A stretch of DNA of 64,000 nucleotides. Origin: Sphingomonas japonica. GTDB taxonomy: Bacteria > Pseudomonadota > Alphaproteobacteria > Sphingomonadales > Sphingomonadaceae. The stretch lies in contig NZ_VDYR01000001.1 in assembly GCF_006346325.1 (NCBI RefSeq), forward strand, positions 1,674,001-1,738,000, written 5' to 3'. Both the position numbers and the translations under genes were made by a program. This document shows positions 7,330-15,777 of this stretch, piece after piece. Below the pieces are notes generated by a model that had not been told where the DNA came from, ran no database searches, and saw nothing but the letters and a program-made list of their open reading frames with translations. Every line of letters starts with the position of its first letter. The stretch's first letter is position 1.

Positions 7330-8918
7330 CACCGGACACGATGAATGAATTTACTTCCGGGCAGCAAATGAGTGCGGCCCGGCCGATGGCGCTGACCCGG
7401 CTGCCGACCGGCGCCAAGATGTTCCTGATCCTCAGCGGCGCGTTGCTTCCGCTGGCGTTGATCGCCATCTTCGCCACTCTCCAGACGACCCGGATTGCCG
7501 ACCAGGAAACCCGCGCGCGGCTGCGCGTGGCGACGGTCGAGGTCTCGCGCACCCTGTCGATCCAGTTGGGCGGCGACATCGCCGCAGTGCGCGACGCCGT
7601 CGATGCACTGGCGGCCGATCCGAACGACGCCTTGGCATGCGCGCGCGTGACGGGTGCATTCGCGCCGCTTGCCGATGCCGCGCAATTCGCAATTCGCGAT
7701 CGTGGAGGCCGGCTGTTGTGCGGCGGCGGGCTGGCGGCGTCCGCGCCGGTCCCGGCGCCGGGCGTTCCGATCGCCATCGAGTTCCGGGACGGCCGGGGCA
7801 TGCTGGTCGGCATTTCCGGCCGCGGTGGTACGGCGACAGGCGGCGTGTTCTTTCCCGTGCAGGCGCTGGGGGAACTCGCGGAACCGAGCGGGTTCGCATC
7901 GGTCTATGGCGTCGACCTGCTGAGCGACGGCAACACGCTGTCGCTTCGCAGGGATGCTGCGGTCGGTGCCTTCGCGCGTGTCGAGCGCGCCCGCGCGCCC
8001 GTGGCGATTGCCGACCTCGTCGTCGAGCTGACCGTGCCGAGCGCGGCGATCACGTCGCCACTGATCGTCGCTATGCTGTTGCCGCTGCTGATGTGGGCGG
8101 CGGCGGCCAGCATCGGCTGGTTCGTGGTCGACCGGCTGCTGATCCGCCCGCTGCGGCGGTTGCGCGCGCAGGTCGGCGCCTATGCTCCCGGTCGCGATTT
8201 CGAACCGGCGCCCTATCGCCGCGCCCCCGCGCAGGAGATCGCCGAACTCGGCGATACGTTCGGCGACATTACGCGCACCGTGCGCTTGCATGAGGCCGAT
8301 CTTGCCGACGGGCTGGTTCGCCAGACCAAGCTGACGCGCGAAGTCCATCACCGCGTCAAGAACAACCTCCAGGTTATCGCCAGCCTGATCAACTTTCATT
8401 CGCGCAGTGCGACCACGCCGGAAGCCGCCGAAGCCTATGCGTCGATCCAGCGCCGCGTCGATGCGCTGGCGGTGGTGCATCGGTACCACTTCGCCGAAAT
8501 GGAAGTCAGCCGAGGACTCGAATTGCGTCCGGTGCTCGGCGAGCTGGCGTCGAATATCCGCGCCACCGCACCCGAGGAAGCCGCGAGACTGGCGATCGCG
8601 CTGGAAGTCGAGCCGGTGCTGGTCAATCAGGACGTCGCGGTCGCGGTGGCATTTCTGGTGACCGAACTGGTCGAGCTGGCCATGCTGATCAACCCGGTCA
8701 GCCAGATCCGCATCGCCGTTCGGTCGACCGAGGACGGCCGCGCGACGCTGCGGGTGGTATCGACCTCGCTGATCGAAAGCGATGCGCTTGAGCATCTGCT
8801 CGCCACCCGCTACGGCCGCGTCATCACCGGCCTGGGACGGCAGCTGCGGTCGGCGCTGCACCACGATCCGCTGACCGGCGCCTATGACATCACGATCCCG
8901 ATCACCGGCAAAACCTGA
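7326..8918 (+). CDS. phyP: PhyP-type HisKA_2 sensor with degenerate ATPase domain
   Basis: The 530-residue membrane sensor has TM1 at about 32-52, a periplasmic region of about 190 residues, TM2 at about 242-265, and a HAMP-like stretch. A HisKA_2 dimerisation domain carries the phospho-acceptor motif REVHHRVKNNLQVIASLI (His near 341). The C-terminal catalytic domain is unusual. The N-box reads FLVTELVELAMLIN in place of the usual ELVTNALKHA, and no D-x-G-x-G or glycine-rich ATP lid is visible. Sphingomonad PhyP is known as a negative regulator acting as a PhyR phosphatase, which fits loss of kinase activity. The GTG start overlaps the nepR stop; ATG 7341 is an alternative. Confidence 0.85.
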   Translation: MTPDTMNEFTSGQQMSAARPMALTRLPTGAKMFLILSGALLPLALIAIFATLQTTRIADQETRARLRVATVEVSRTLSIQLGGDIAAVRDAVDALAADPNDALACARVTGAFAPLADAAQFAIRDRGGRLLCGGGLAASAPVPAPGVPIAIEFRDGRGMLVGISGRGGTATGGVFFPVQALGELAEPSGFASVYGVDLLSDGNTLSLRRDAAVGAFARVERARAPVAIADLVVELTVPSAAITSPLIVAMLLPLLMWAAAASIGWFVVDRLLIRPLRRLRAQVGAYAPGRDFEPAPYRRAPAQEIAELGDTFGDITRTVRLHEADLADGLVRQTKLTREVHHRVKNNLQVIASLINFHSRSATTPEAAEAYASIQRRVDALAVVHRYHFAEMEVSRGLELRPVLGELASNIRATAPEEAARLAIALEVEPVLVNQDVAVAVAFLVTELVELAMLINPVSQIRIAVRSTEDGRATLRVVSTSLIESDALEHLLATRYGRVITGLGRQLRSALHHDPLTGAYDITIPITGKT

Positions 8919-8945
8919 GCGTTCGGAAAAAATCGACATCGGCCC

Positions 8946-8970
8946 GGAACCCTATTTCGCGCGCCACGTT
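8946..8970 (+). promoter_or_regulatory. Perfect EcfG promoter after phyP
   Basis: The sequence is GGAAC, exactly 16 bases, then CGTT, a full match to the EcfG consensus. It lies 27 bases after the phyP stop and points toward two stem-loops rather than directly at a protein gene. Initiation would fall at about 8977, at the foot of the first stem-loop. Confidence 0.8.
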
Positions 8971-8976
8971 CTACAG

Positions 8977-9080
8977 TTCGGACAGCGACCTTTTGCCCCC
9001 CCGCTCTCGCTGTCCACGTTATAGGCCCGAAAACATCCACCCTCCCCCCCCGGTGATGTTTTCGGGCCTAATTATTTTCG
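8977..9080 (+). ncRNA. Candidate GsrN-like, EcfG-dependent small RNA with two C-rich loops
   Basis: A transcript starting near 8977 would fold into two perfect hairpins. The first has a 9-bp stem (8980-8988 with 9007-9015) and an 18-base loop containing TTTTGCCCCCCC. The second has a 16-bp stem (9022-9037 with 9055-9070) and a 17-base loop dominated by a run of C. The tail TAATTATTTT after the second stem is a plausible weak terminator. No reading frame fits. Caulobacter GsrN, as I recall it, is a sigma-T-dependent RNA of about 100 nt that pairs with mRNA leaders through a C-rich loop. The promoter, size, C-rich loops and position in the locus all match that description. Both RNA ends are inferred. 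Confidence 0.65.
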
Positions 9081-9137
9081 GGGGTCGAGCCGGTTCGCTG
9101 CGACGGCATTGTCCACAATTTGAAACGTTGTCCTTGT

Positions 9138-9162
9138 GGAACGAAGTTTCCGCGAGCGCATT
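9138..9162 (+). promoter_or_regulatory. EcfG-type promoter of the entericidin gene
   Basis: The sequence is GGAAC, 16 bases, then CATT: a perfect -35 and one mismatch in the -10. The expected start is near 9169, about 25 bases before the ATG at 9194, with GGAGG in between. This spacing is ideal for a dedicated promoter. Confidence 0.6.
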
Positions 9163-9193
9163 ATCCGCTGGCTAGGTTTTGATGGAGGTTAGT

Positions 9194-9319
9194 ATGCGCA
9201 AGTTTCTGGGTCTCGCGATGGTTGCCGGTGCGCTGATGGTAAGCGCGTGCAACACGGTCGAAGGTGTCGGCGAAGACGTGCAATCGGCAGGCTCGGCAGT
9301 CGAGGACGCCGCCAACTAA
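9194..9319 (+). CDS. Entericidin-like small lipoprotein
   Basis: The 41-residue product begins MRKFLGLAMVAGALMVSACN, a signal peptide ending in a lipobox (M-V-S-A-C). The short mature part, NTVEGVGEDVQSAGSAVEDA, has the Gly/Asp/Ala repeat pattern of the entericidin A/B family. It should be an inner- or outer-membrane lipoprotein. Entericidins are often induced by stress or stationary phase, and the EcfG-type promoter upstream agrees. GGAGG lies 7 bases before the ATG. A strong terminator follows. Confidence 0.85.
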   Translation: MRKFLGLAMVAGALMVSACNTVEGVGEDVQSAGSAVEDAAN

Positions 9320-9345
9320 AGCGGTCCGGCAACTACCGAAAACAA

Positions 9346-9375
9346 GGGCCGCTCGGCGACGGGCGGCCCTTTTTT
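9346..9375 (+). terminator. Rho-independent terminator after the entericidin gene
   Basis: A GC-rich 10-bp stem (GGGCCGCTCG with CGGGCGGCCC, one T:G pair) with a 4-base loop is followed by six T. It ends the small lipoprotein gene. It lies just beyond the tatC stop on the opposite strand. Confidence 0.85.
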
Positions 9376-9386
9376 CGTGCGCAGGA

Positions 9387-10151
9387 TCATTCGGCCGGTT
9401 CGGCCTCGGCAGTCTGCGCCCGCTTGCGCTCGGTGAACCAGATGCCGATGATCGCCACTTCGTAGAGCAGCATCAGCGGGATCGCGAGCAGGAACTGCGA
9501 ACCGATGTCGGGCGGCGTCAGCACCGCCGAGATCGCGAATGCGGCGACGACCGAATAGCGCCGGAAGTCCTTCAGTCCCTGCCGGGTGATGATCCCCGCC
9601 CGCTCGAGCAGCATCAGCAGCACCGGCAGCAGGAAGGCGATCCCGAACGCGAACAGGAACTGCATGACGAACGACAGGTAGTTTCCGACGGCGGGCAGCG
9701 CCTCCTGCTGGATACCGCCGTAATTTCCCTGGAAACCGAGCAGGAAGCGCAGCGCCACAGGGATGGTGACATAATAGGCAAGCGCGGCGCCAGCGGTGAA
9801 CAGCACCGGCGTGGCGAGGAGGAACGGCAGCAATGCCTGCCTCTCCTTGCGATACAGGCCGGGCGCGACGAATTGCCACATCTGGTTGGCGATCACCGGG
9901 AACGAGATCATCATCGCCGCGAAGAAAGCAACCTTCACCTGTACGAAGAACGCCTCGAAAATCTGGGTGAAGACTACCTTGCCCTGCCCCGCCCGGATCA
10001 GCGGCTGCACCAGGAAGCTGAAGATGTGTTCGGCAACGGCATAGCAGGCACCGAACGCAATCAGGATCGCGACGACGCTGAACAGCAGCCGCCTGCGCAA
10101 TTCGATCAGATGGTCGAGCAGCGGCGCCTGGCTCTGGTCGATCTCGCTCAT
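9387..10151 (-). CDS. tatC: Sec-independent protein translocase subunit TatC
   Basis: The 254-residue polytopic membrane protein has six predicted helices and binds twin-arginine signal peptides. Family signatures seen include [12 protein letters not shown] at the N-terminus, the Fxx[18 protein letters not shown] segment of the first periplasmic/cytoplasmic loops, and AVLTPPD near the fifth helix. It is the last gene of tatABC; its ATG overlaps the tatB stop by four bases (ATGA). Confidence 0.97.
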   Translation of the reverse strand: MSEIDQSQAPLLDHLIELRRRLLFSVVAILIAFGACYAVAEHIFSFLVQPLIRAGQGKVVFTQIFEAFFVQVKVAFFAAMMISFPVIANQMWQFVAPGLYRKERQALLPFLLATPVLFTAGAALAYYVTIPVALRFLLGFQGNYGGIQQEALPAVGNYLSFVMQFLFAFGIAFLLPVLLMLLERAGIITRQGLKDFRRYSVVAAFAISAVLTPPDIGSQFLLAIPLMLLYEVAIIGIWFTERKRAQTAEAEPAE

Positions 10152-10555
10152 TTCTGCGGCTTGTCCCCGGCGGCGGGCGCAGCGGTGGCGTCGTGGATCA
10201 CCGGACGTTCGACCGAATCGGCCGGGCGGGCGTCATCGGCGAGCGGCGGAGCGGCGCGCTCGGCCGCGGGTGCTTCGAGCGCTGCCTGCTTCGGCGCAGG
10301 CGCGAGCGGATCGGACGTCTGCGGGAAATCGCGCATGATCCGCGCATTTTCCTCGGCCCATTTCTTTTCCATCTCGGCAAGTTCGGCTTCGCGCATCATC
10401 GAATCGAACCCCGACCGAAACTGCCGCGCGATGCCGCGCGCCTTCCCGACCCACTGCCCGACGAAGCGCATCGCCTTGGGCAGGTCTTTCGGCCCGATCA
10501 CCAGCAACGCGACGATGCCGACGACCAGAAACTCGGTAGGGTTAAAGTCGAGCAT
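10148..10555 (-). CDS. tatB: Sec-independent protein translocase subunit TatB
   Basis: This 135-residue subunit starts [20 protein letters not shown] followed by [10 protein letters not shown]. That is the typical TatB short helix, hinge (G-P) and amphipathic helix. The charged C-terminal tail is Ala/Pro/Glu rich and probably disordered. TatB works with TatC to receive folded substrates bearing twin-arginine signals. The Glu at position 8 in the membrane helix is the usual polar residue of TatB. Confidence 0.95.
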   Translation of the reverse strand: MLDFNPTEFLVVGIVALLVIGPKDLPKAMRFVGQWVGKARGIARQFRSGFDSMMREAELAEMEKKWAEENARIMRDFPQTSDPLAPAPKQAALEAPAAERAAPPLADDARPADSVERPVIHDATAAPAAGDKPQK

Positions 10556-10614
10556 TCGCCAACGCCTTTGGGCGCACCGCGCGGGCGCGCCGGGAACACG
10601 GCACGATCAAGCGA

Positions 10615-10845
10615 TCAGCGCTCTTCGCGGACCCGGTCCGCGTCATGATCGAATGCCGGTTTGGCGGCAGGCTGGGCGTCGATGCGGCTCGGCTCGGCCG
10701 GCTTGTCGTCGTCTTCCATGCCCTTCTTGAAGTTCTTGATGCCCTTGGCGACGTCACCCATCATGTTCGAAAAACGCGCCCCGCCGAACAGCAGGATCAC
10801 GAGGACCCCGACCACCAGCCAATGCATCAGGCTGAAACCACCCAT
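10615..10845 (-). CDS. tatA: Sec-independent protein translocase subunit TatA
   Basis: This 76-residue pore-forming subunit starts [20 protein letters not shown], followed by [20 protein letters not shown]. The short helix, FG-type hinge and amphipathic helix are all present. The first helix keeps the LMHWLVV form typical of alphaproteobacterial TatA. A GTG codon lies directly before the ATG, but GGGAGA is better spaced for the ATG at 10845. It is the first of the tatABC genes. Confidence 0.94.
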   Translation of the reverse strand: MGGFSLMHWLVVGVLVILLFGGARFSNMMGDVAKGIKNFKKGMEDDDKPAEPSRIDAQPAAKPAFDHDADRVREER

Positions 10846-10873
10846 CACGAATCTCCCAGAGTTCCCACCCTAT

Positions 10874-11452
10874 CTAGGCGTCATCGCCGGAATTTGCCAC
10901 CTCCGCCTGTTCGAACGCCAGATCGACCGGGTCGAGCAGCCCGGCCGCGCGCAGATCGTCGATGCCGGGCAGGTCGCGGCGGCTCGACAGGCCGAAATGC
11001 TGGAGAAAACCCGGCGTCGTCGCATAGATCAGCGGGCGGCCGGGAACTTCGCGCCGCCCGGCGGGCCGCACCCAGCCCGCTTCCATGAGGACGTCCAGCG
11101 TACCCTTCGATATCTGCACGCCGCGGATCGCCTCGATCTCTGCGCGGCTGACCGGTTCGTGATAGGCGATGATCGCCAGCGTCTCGATCGCCGCGCGACT
11201 GAGCCTGCGGCTGTCGGCGCGCTCGCGGCGCAGCAGATGCGCGAGATCGGCGGCGGTCTGGAAATGCCAGCGATCGCCGCGCCGCACCAGCTCGACGCCG
11301 CGCCCGGCATACGCCGCTTCGAGTCGCGCCAGCGCGCGCGTCAGGTCGATGTCCTCGCCCAGATACAGCCGCATCTCGCTTGTCGTCATCGGCGCCTCGG
11401 CAGCGAACAGCAGCGCCTCGATCGCGCGCACCTCCTCGTCGGGTGGGGTCAT
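10874..11452 (-). CDS. scpB: Segregation and condensation protein B
   Basis: The 192-residue protein has two winged-helix domains and binds the C-terminal part of ScpA in the SMC condensin complex. Signatures seen are IEALLFAAEAPMTT near the start, ETLAIIAYHEPVSRAEIEAI and RGVQISKGTLDVLMEAGWVR in the second domain. The ATG at 11452 overlaps the scpA stop as ATGA, which decides the start. It is cotranscribed with scpA. Confidence 0.95.
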   Translation of the reverse strand: MTPPDEEVRAIEALLFAAEAPMTTSEMRLYLGEDIDLTRALARLEAAYAGRGVELVRRGDRWHFQTAADLAHLLRRERADSRRLSRAAIETLAIIAYHEPVSRAEIEAIRGVQISKGTLDVLMEAGWVRPAGRREVPGRPLIYATTPGFLQHFGLSSRRDLPGIDDLRAAGLLDPVDLAFEQAEVANSGDDA

Positions 11453-12183
11453 GGCGCACCGCGCAGGTAGAGGGGCGCGAACGCCGCCTGTTGCCGCATC
11501 TCGATCCGTCCCTGCCGCGCCAGTTCCAGCGCAGCGACGAAGCTCGATGCCAGCGCCGACCTGCGATAGCCCGGGTCGGTCTCGCCCGGCAGGAAGCGCT
11601 CGATCGCCGTCCACTCGATCGCCGCGCCCACCAGCCGGGAAATCCGCTCGATCGCGACTTCGAGCGTCATCACCGGCCGCACCGCCACGATATGCATCAC
11701 CGGCCGGGTGCGCGCGCTGATCCGGCCATAGGCAGCGAGGATGTCGTACAGCTCGGCGTGCCATGCAGTCGCCCGGATCGTCCGCAGCCCCTCTGGCGCG
11801 CCGCGCGCGAATACGTCGCGGCCGAGACGATCGCGGGCCACCAGCCGTGCCCCCGCCTCCCGCATCGCGTCGAGGCGTTCGAGCCGGAGTTGCAGCCGCA
11901 GCGCGAGTTCCTCCGGGCTCGGCGTCTCCAGCGGATCGCGCGGCAGCAGCAAGGCCGATTTGAGATAGGCGAGCCATGCGGCCATCACCAGATAATCGGC
12001 AGCGACCTCGAGCCGGACGGCGCGTGCCGAATCGAGAAAGCCCAGATACTGCTCGACCAGGTCGAGGATCGAGATCGCCTTGAGATCGACCTTTTGCGTC
12101 CGCGCCAGTGCCAGCAGCAGGTCGAGCGGCCCCTCCCACCCGTCGAGGTCGAGCGTCAGCGTGTCGGGATCGGCGGGCGGCAT
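11449..12183 (-). CDS. scpA: Segregation and condensation protein A (kleisin)
   Basis: This 244-residue kleisin links the SMC heads and ScpB in chromosome organisation. The N-terminal motif DGWEGPLDLLLALARTQKVD and ISILDLVEQYL are typical of ScpA, as is the predicted all-helical middle part. The C-terminal winged helix (VAALELARQGRIEMRQQAAF, then APLYL) is intact. It is followed by scpB with a 4-base overlap. nagZ lies 38 bases upstream on the same strand. Confidence 0.95.
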   Translation of the reverse strand: MPPADPDTLTLDLDGWEGPLDLLLALARTQKVDLKAISILDLVEQYLGFLDSARAVRLEVAADYLVMAAWLAYLKSALLLPRDPLETPSPEELALRLQLRLERLDAMREAGARLVARDRLGRDVFARGAPEGLRTIRATAWHAELYDILAAYGRISARTRPVMHIVAVRPVMTLEVAIERISRLVGAAIEWTAIERFLPGETDPGYRRSALASSFVAALELARQGRIEMRQQAAFAPLYLRGAP

Positions 12184-12221
12184 CGGGCGATGCTAGCCGA
12201 TCCTGCGCGCCGCGGGGAGGA

Positions 12222-13226
12222 TCAAACCAGCGCCAGCAGCGCGTCGCGCGTGGCGATCAACGCATCGAAGTCGCCATCGCCGCCGCCTGCTGCCGATGCC
12301 ATCGCCGCGTCGAGCCGCTCTCGCCCGCGCGGGCCGAGGGCGCCGATGCGTCCGGCAATGTCGGTCATCTCGTCCATCCGTCCCCAGCAATCGAGCACGA
12401 CGTCGCATCCGGCCGCCAGCGCGGCCACCGCCTTGTCGCCGGCGGTTCCAGACAGCGCCTTCATGTCGATGTCGTCGGTCATCAGCAGACCATCGAACCC
12501 GATCCGCCCGCGGATGACGTCGCCGATCACCGTCGGCGACAGCGTCGCCGGGCGATCGGCGTCCCACGCCCGGAACACGCAGTGGCAGGTCATTCCCATC
12601 GGCGCCGACGCGAGCGTGCGGAACGGTTCCAGATCGACCTTGAGCGCGGCGGCGTCGGCATCGACGAACGGCACTTCGTGATGGCTGTCGACCACTGCCC
12701 GGCCATGCCCCGGCATGTGCTTGACCACGCCGACCACCCCGCCGCGCGCCAGCCCGTCGAGCACCGCGCGCCCCAGCGCGGCGACGCGCATCGGATCGCT
12801 GCCATAGGCCCGCTCGGCGATCATCGCCGTAGTATCGGGCTGGACCACGTCGAGCAGGGGCAGCAGATCGACGCTGATCCCGACTTCGCGCAGCATCAGT
12901 GCCAGCGCATGGGCGTTGGCGCGCGCCGCCTCGATCGCCGACGCGGGTGCGACCTCGTACAGCGCATCGAAGCGCGGTCCGGCGGGGAAGGCCGGCCATT
13001 CGGGCGGCTGCATCCGCGCGACCCGCCCGCCTTCCTGGTCGATCGCGATCGGCAGGTCGTCGCGCCCGGCCAGGCTGCGTAGATCGTCGGTGAGCGCGCG
13101 CAGCTGAGTGCGATCGACGCAATTGCGCTTGAACAGGATATAGCCGACCGGATCGGCCTCACGGAACAAGGCGCGCTCGTCGTCGGTGAGCACCGGCCCG
13201 GACAGGCCGAAGATGACAGGCTTCAT
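12222..13226 (-). CDS. nagZ: Beta-N-acetylhexosaminidase NagZ (GH3)
   Basis: The 334-residue cytoplasmic glycosidase removes N-acetylglucosamine from murein turnover fragments. It carries the NagZ signature VVKHMPGHG followed by D-S-H-H, whose Asp-His pair is the acid/base of the family. The nucleophile Asp lies in LLMTDDIDMKAL. AIDQEGGRVARMQPP at about residues 60-75 is the usual substrate-binding segment. Position between the SPOR protein and scpA is a common arrangement in the group. Confidence 0.95.
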   Translation of the reverse strand: MKPVIFGLSGPVLTDDERALFREADPVGYILFKRNCVDRTQLRALTDDLRSLAGRDDLPIAIDQEGGRVARMQPPEWPAFPAGPRFDALYEVAPASAIEAARANAHALALMLREVGISVDLLPLLDVVQPDTTAMIAERAYGSDPMRVAALGRAVLDGLARGGVVGVVKHMPGHGRAVVDSHHEVPFVDADAAALKVDLEPFRTLASAPMGMTCHCVFRAWDADRPATLSPTVIGDVIRGRIGFDGLLMTDDIDMKALSGTAGDKAVAALAAGCDVVLDCWGRMDEMTDIAGRIGALGPRGRERLDAAMASAAGGGDGDFDALIATRDALLALV

Positions 13227-13270
13227 CCCTGCCCCCTATCGCCAGCGGTGCCGGCGATCAATCGAGCGGG

Positions 13271-14011
13271 TCAGCGCACCACGAAGCAGGCCTCGCCCGC
13301 AACCTTCAGCCGGGCGCACAGATCGCGTGCCTGCGCATTGCTGCCGCCGCCGACGCGGAGGCGATACACCGTCGCACCGTTGACCTCGGCGCGCTCGACC
13401 GATTTCGTCAGCGGGGCAAGATAGCCGAAGCGCTTCGACAGCATCGTCCATTCGGCATTGGCCCCGCCTTCGGACGGGAACGAACCCAATTGGACCAGCG
13501 TGCCGTCGCTCGCTGTCTCCGGCCGGTTGGCGCCGCCCGCGCGCGCCGGCGCCGCTGCGGTCAGCGCGCCCTTCGATGCCGGCACCGGCGCAACCACGCG
13601 GGTGCCGCCCTTGCCCTGCACAGGCGCCGCCGCCGCGCCGGCCGTGCCCTTGACCGCCGCGATCGGCGCCTCGGGGATGGCGCTCAGGTCAACGCGGCCT
13701 TTTGGCGCGCCGCCTTCGCTGGTGGCGAACACCGTGTCGCCTTCGCCCTGGGCCTTCATCCCGCCGGGTTCATCCGGCTTGACCTTGTAGTCGCCTTCCT
13801 GCGCTTCGATCAGCTCGCCGGTGCCGCTCGCCGTCGGGCGCGACTGGAGCCAGCCGAACGCATAGATCGCCGCCGCGATGAGGCCGAGCGCGAGCAGCAC
13901 GAGCAGGATCACGCGGCCGAACGACCCGCGCCGCGAATAGTCGCCATCGGCGCTTTCCAGCCAGGGCAGTCGGTCCTCGCTGCGCCCCTCGGTCCATTGC
14001 GACCCGCTCAT
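13271..14011 (-). CDS. Single-pass membrane protein with C-terminal SPOR domain
   Basis: The 246-residue protein has a cytoplasmic N-terminus, one membrane helix at about 33-53 (VILLVLLALGLIAAAIYAFG), and a long Ala/Pro-rich periplasmic linker. The SPOR domain spans about 168-246 (TLVQLGSFPSEGGANAEWTM to ACFVVR). SPOR domains bind denuded glycan strands at the division septum. The gene overlaps argS by one base (TGATG), so it is translated in step with it. Relation to murein turnover fits the neighbouring nagZ. Confidence 0.9.
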   Translation of the reverse strand: MSGSQWTEGRSEDRLPWLESADGDYSRRGSFGRVILLVLLALGLIAAAIYAFGWLQSRPTASGTGELIEAQEGDYKVKPDEPGGMKAQGEGDTVFATSEGGAPKGRVDLSAIPEAPIAAVKGTAGAAAAPVQGKGGTRVVAPVPASKGALTAAAPARAGGANRPETASDGTLVQLGSFPSEGGANAEWTMLSKRFGYLAPLTKSVERAEVNGATVYRLRVGGGSNAQARDLCARLKVAGEACFVVR

Positions 14012-15738
14012 CAGTGCATCTCCTCGACCGCCTCCACTCCCATGATGGCGAGGCCGTTGCGAATGATCTGCCCGATCGCGTCCGCCAAGAAAAGCCGCGC
14101 GCAGGTGAGCGCAGGATCGTCCGGCACCAGAAAGCGACGAGCGGGATCGTCGTTACCGGCATTCCATGCGGCATGGAACTCCGCAGCCAAGTCGTAGAGA
14201 TAAAAGGCTATTCTATGCGGCTCCCGCGCAAAGGCAGCAGCCTCCACGACGCGCGGGAACTGTGCGGCGCGCTGCACCAGCGCCAGATCTGCTGTATCAA
14301 GCAGAGACAGGTCGGCGTCGGGGCACGCAATCTGTGCCTCGCTGGCACGGCGATGGAGCGACGCGACTCGGGCGTGCGCATATTGGACGTAGAAGACCGG
14401 ATTGTCCTTCGACGCCTCGACCACCTTGGCGAAATCGAAATCCATCTGCGCATCTGCCTTGCGCGTCAGCATGGTGAAGCGGACCACGTCCTTGCCAACT
14501 TCGCCCACCATGTCGGCGATGGTGACGAAATTGCCCGACCGCTTCGACATCTTGATCGGATCGCCGGCGCGCATCAGCCGCACCATCTGCACCAGCTTGA
14601 CGTCGAAGCGGGTCCTGCCCTCGGTCAGCGCGGTGACCGCGGCGACGATCCGCTTGACGGTGCCGGCATGGTCGGCGCCCCAGATGTCGATCAGCTGGTC
14701 GGCACGCTCGGCTTTCTGGAAATGATAGGCGAGATCGGCGCCGAAATAGGTCCATTGCCCGTTCGATTTCCGGATCGGCCGGTCCTGATCGTCGCCGAAC
14801 CGGGTCGATCGGAACAGCGGCAGCGGCGTCGGTTCCCAGTCCTCGGGCGTCTCGCCCTTGGGCGCTTCGAGCACGCCGTCATAGACGAGATCGCGTGCGC
14901 GCAACCACGCTTCGGCCGCCTCGGGCTTGCCCGCCGCCTGCAATTCCGCTTCCGATGCGAACACGTCGTGATGGATGCCGAGCAGTGCGAGGTCGGCGCG
15001 GATCAACTCCAGCATCGCCGCGACCGCAGCCTGCCGGAACGGGACCAGCCATTCCTGCTCGGGCTCCTTCACGAACCGGTCGCCATGCTCCGCCGCGAGC
15101 TGAGCCCCGATCGGCTTGAGATACTCGCCGGGATAAAGTCCCTCGGCGATCTCGCCAATGTCCTCGCCAAGCGCCTCGCGGTAGCGCAGATGCACCGAGC
15201 GCGCGAGCGTATCGACCTGGCCACCGGCATCGTTGACGTAATATTCGCGGATGACGCGGTGCCCGACCGCCTCGAGCAGGCTGGCAAGCGCGTCGCCCAC
15301 CACAGCGCCGCGACAATGCCCCATGTGCATCGGCCCCGTCGGGTTGGCCGAGACATATTCGATGTTGACCGTCGTGCCCACGCCGGCATCGGAGCGGCCG
15401 AACGCATCGCCGGCGTCGCGGATCGCCTGCAGCTCGCCGCGCCAGGTCGCGTCGGTCAGGGTGAGGTTGATGAAACCCGGCCCGGCCACCGACACGCTCT
15501 CGACTTCCTCCAGCGCGCGCAATTCGGCGGCGATCGCTTCGGCGAGCGCGCGCGGATTGGTGCCCGCGGGCTTGGCGAGCACCATCGCGGCGTTGGTGGC
15601 GAGGTCGCCGTGGCTCGGGTCGCGCGGCGGCTCGACCGTGATCGCGCGGCGTTCGAGCCCGGCGGGCAGCGTGCCCTGTTCGATCAGCCTGTCGAGAACG
15701 GCGCCGAGATGCGCGGCAAAGCGGGGATAAAGCGTCAT
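14011..15738 (-). CDS. argS: Arginyl-tRNA synthetase
   Basis: The 575-residue class I synthetase charges tRNA-Arg. It has the ArgS-specific N-terminal domain (FINLTLTD), the HIGH-like motif in [19 protein letters not shown], and a [14 protein letters not shown] loop. The C-terminal anticodon-binding helices end [13 protein letters not shown]. Family length is about 560-590, so it is complete. It heads a run with the SPOR gene and nagZ. Confidence 0.97.
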   Translation of the reverse strand: MTLYPRFAAHLGAVLDRLIEQGTLPAGLERRAITVEPPRDPSHGDLATNAAMVLAKPAGTNPRALAEAIAAELRALEEVESVSVAGPGFINLTLTDATWRGELQAIRDAGDAFGRSDAGVGTTVNIEYVSANPTGPMHMGHCRGAVVGDALASLLEAVGHRVIREYYVNDAGGQVDTLARSVHLRYREALGEDIGEIAEGLYPGEYLKPIGAQLAAEHGDRFVKEPEQEWLVPFRQAAVAAMLELIRADLALLGIHHDVFASEAELQAAGKPEAAEAWLRARDLVYDGVLEAPKGETPEDWEPTPLPLFRSTRFGDDQDRPIRKSNGQWTYFGADLAYHFQKAERADQLIDIWGADHAGTVKRIVAAVTALTEGRTRFDVKLVQMVRLMRAGDPIKMSKRSGNFVTIADMVGEVGKDVVRFTMLTRKADAQMDFDFAKVVEASKDNPVFYVQYAHARVASLHRRASEAQIACPDADLSLLDTADLALVQRAAQFPRVVEAAAFAREPHRIAFYLYDLAAEFHAAWNAGNDDPARRFLVPDDPALTCARLFLADAIGQIIRNGLAIMGVEAVEEMH

Positions 15739-15777
15739 GCCGCGGCGCTTAGCCCAAGCGCCCGGCGCGCGAAAGCC

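Noticed and set aside
7143..8939. A 598-codon minus-strand frame opposite nepR-phyP
   Set aside because: NepR and the HisKA_2 sensor are clear on the plus strand; the opposite frame has no motif.
9022..9070. Reading the 16-bp hairpin only as the phyP terminator
   Set aside because: It lies over 100 bases after the phyP stop, behind a perfect promoter and beside another C-loop hairpin; it may also end phyP transcripts, but the small-RNA reading explains more.
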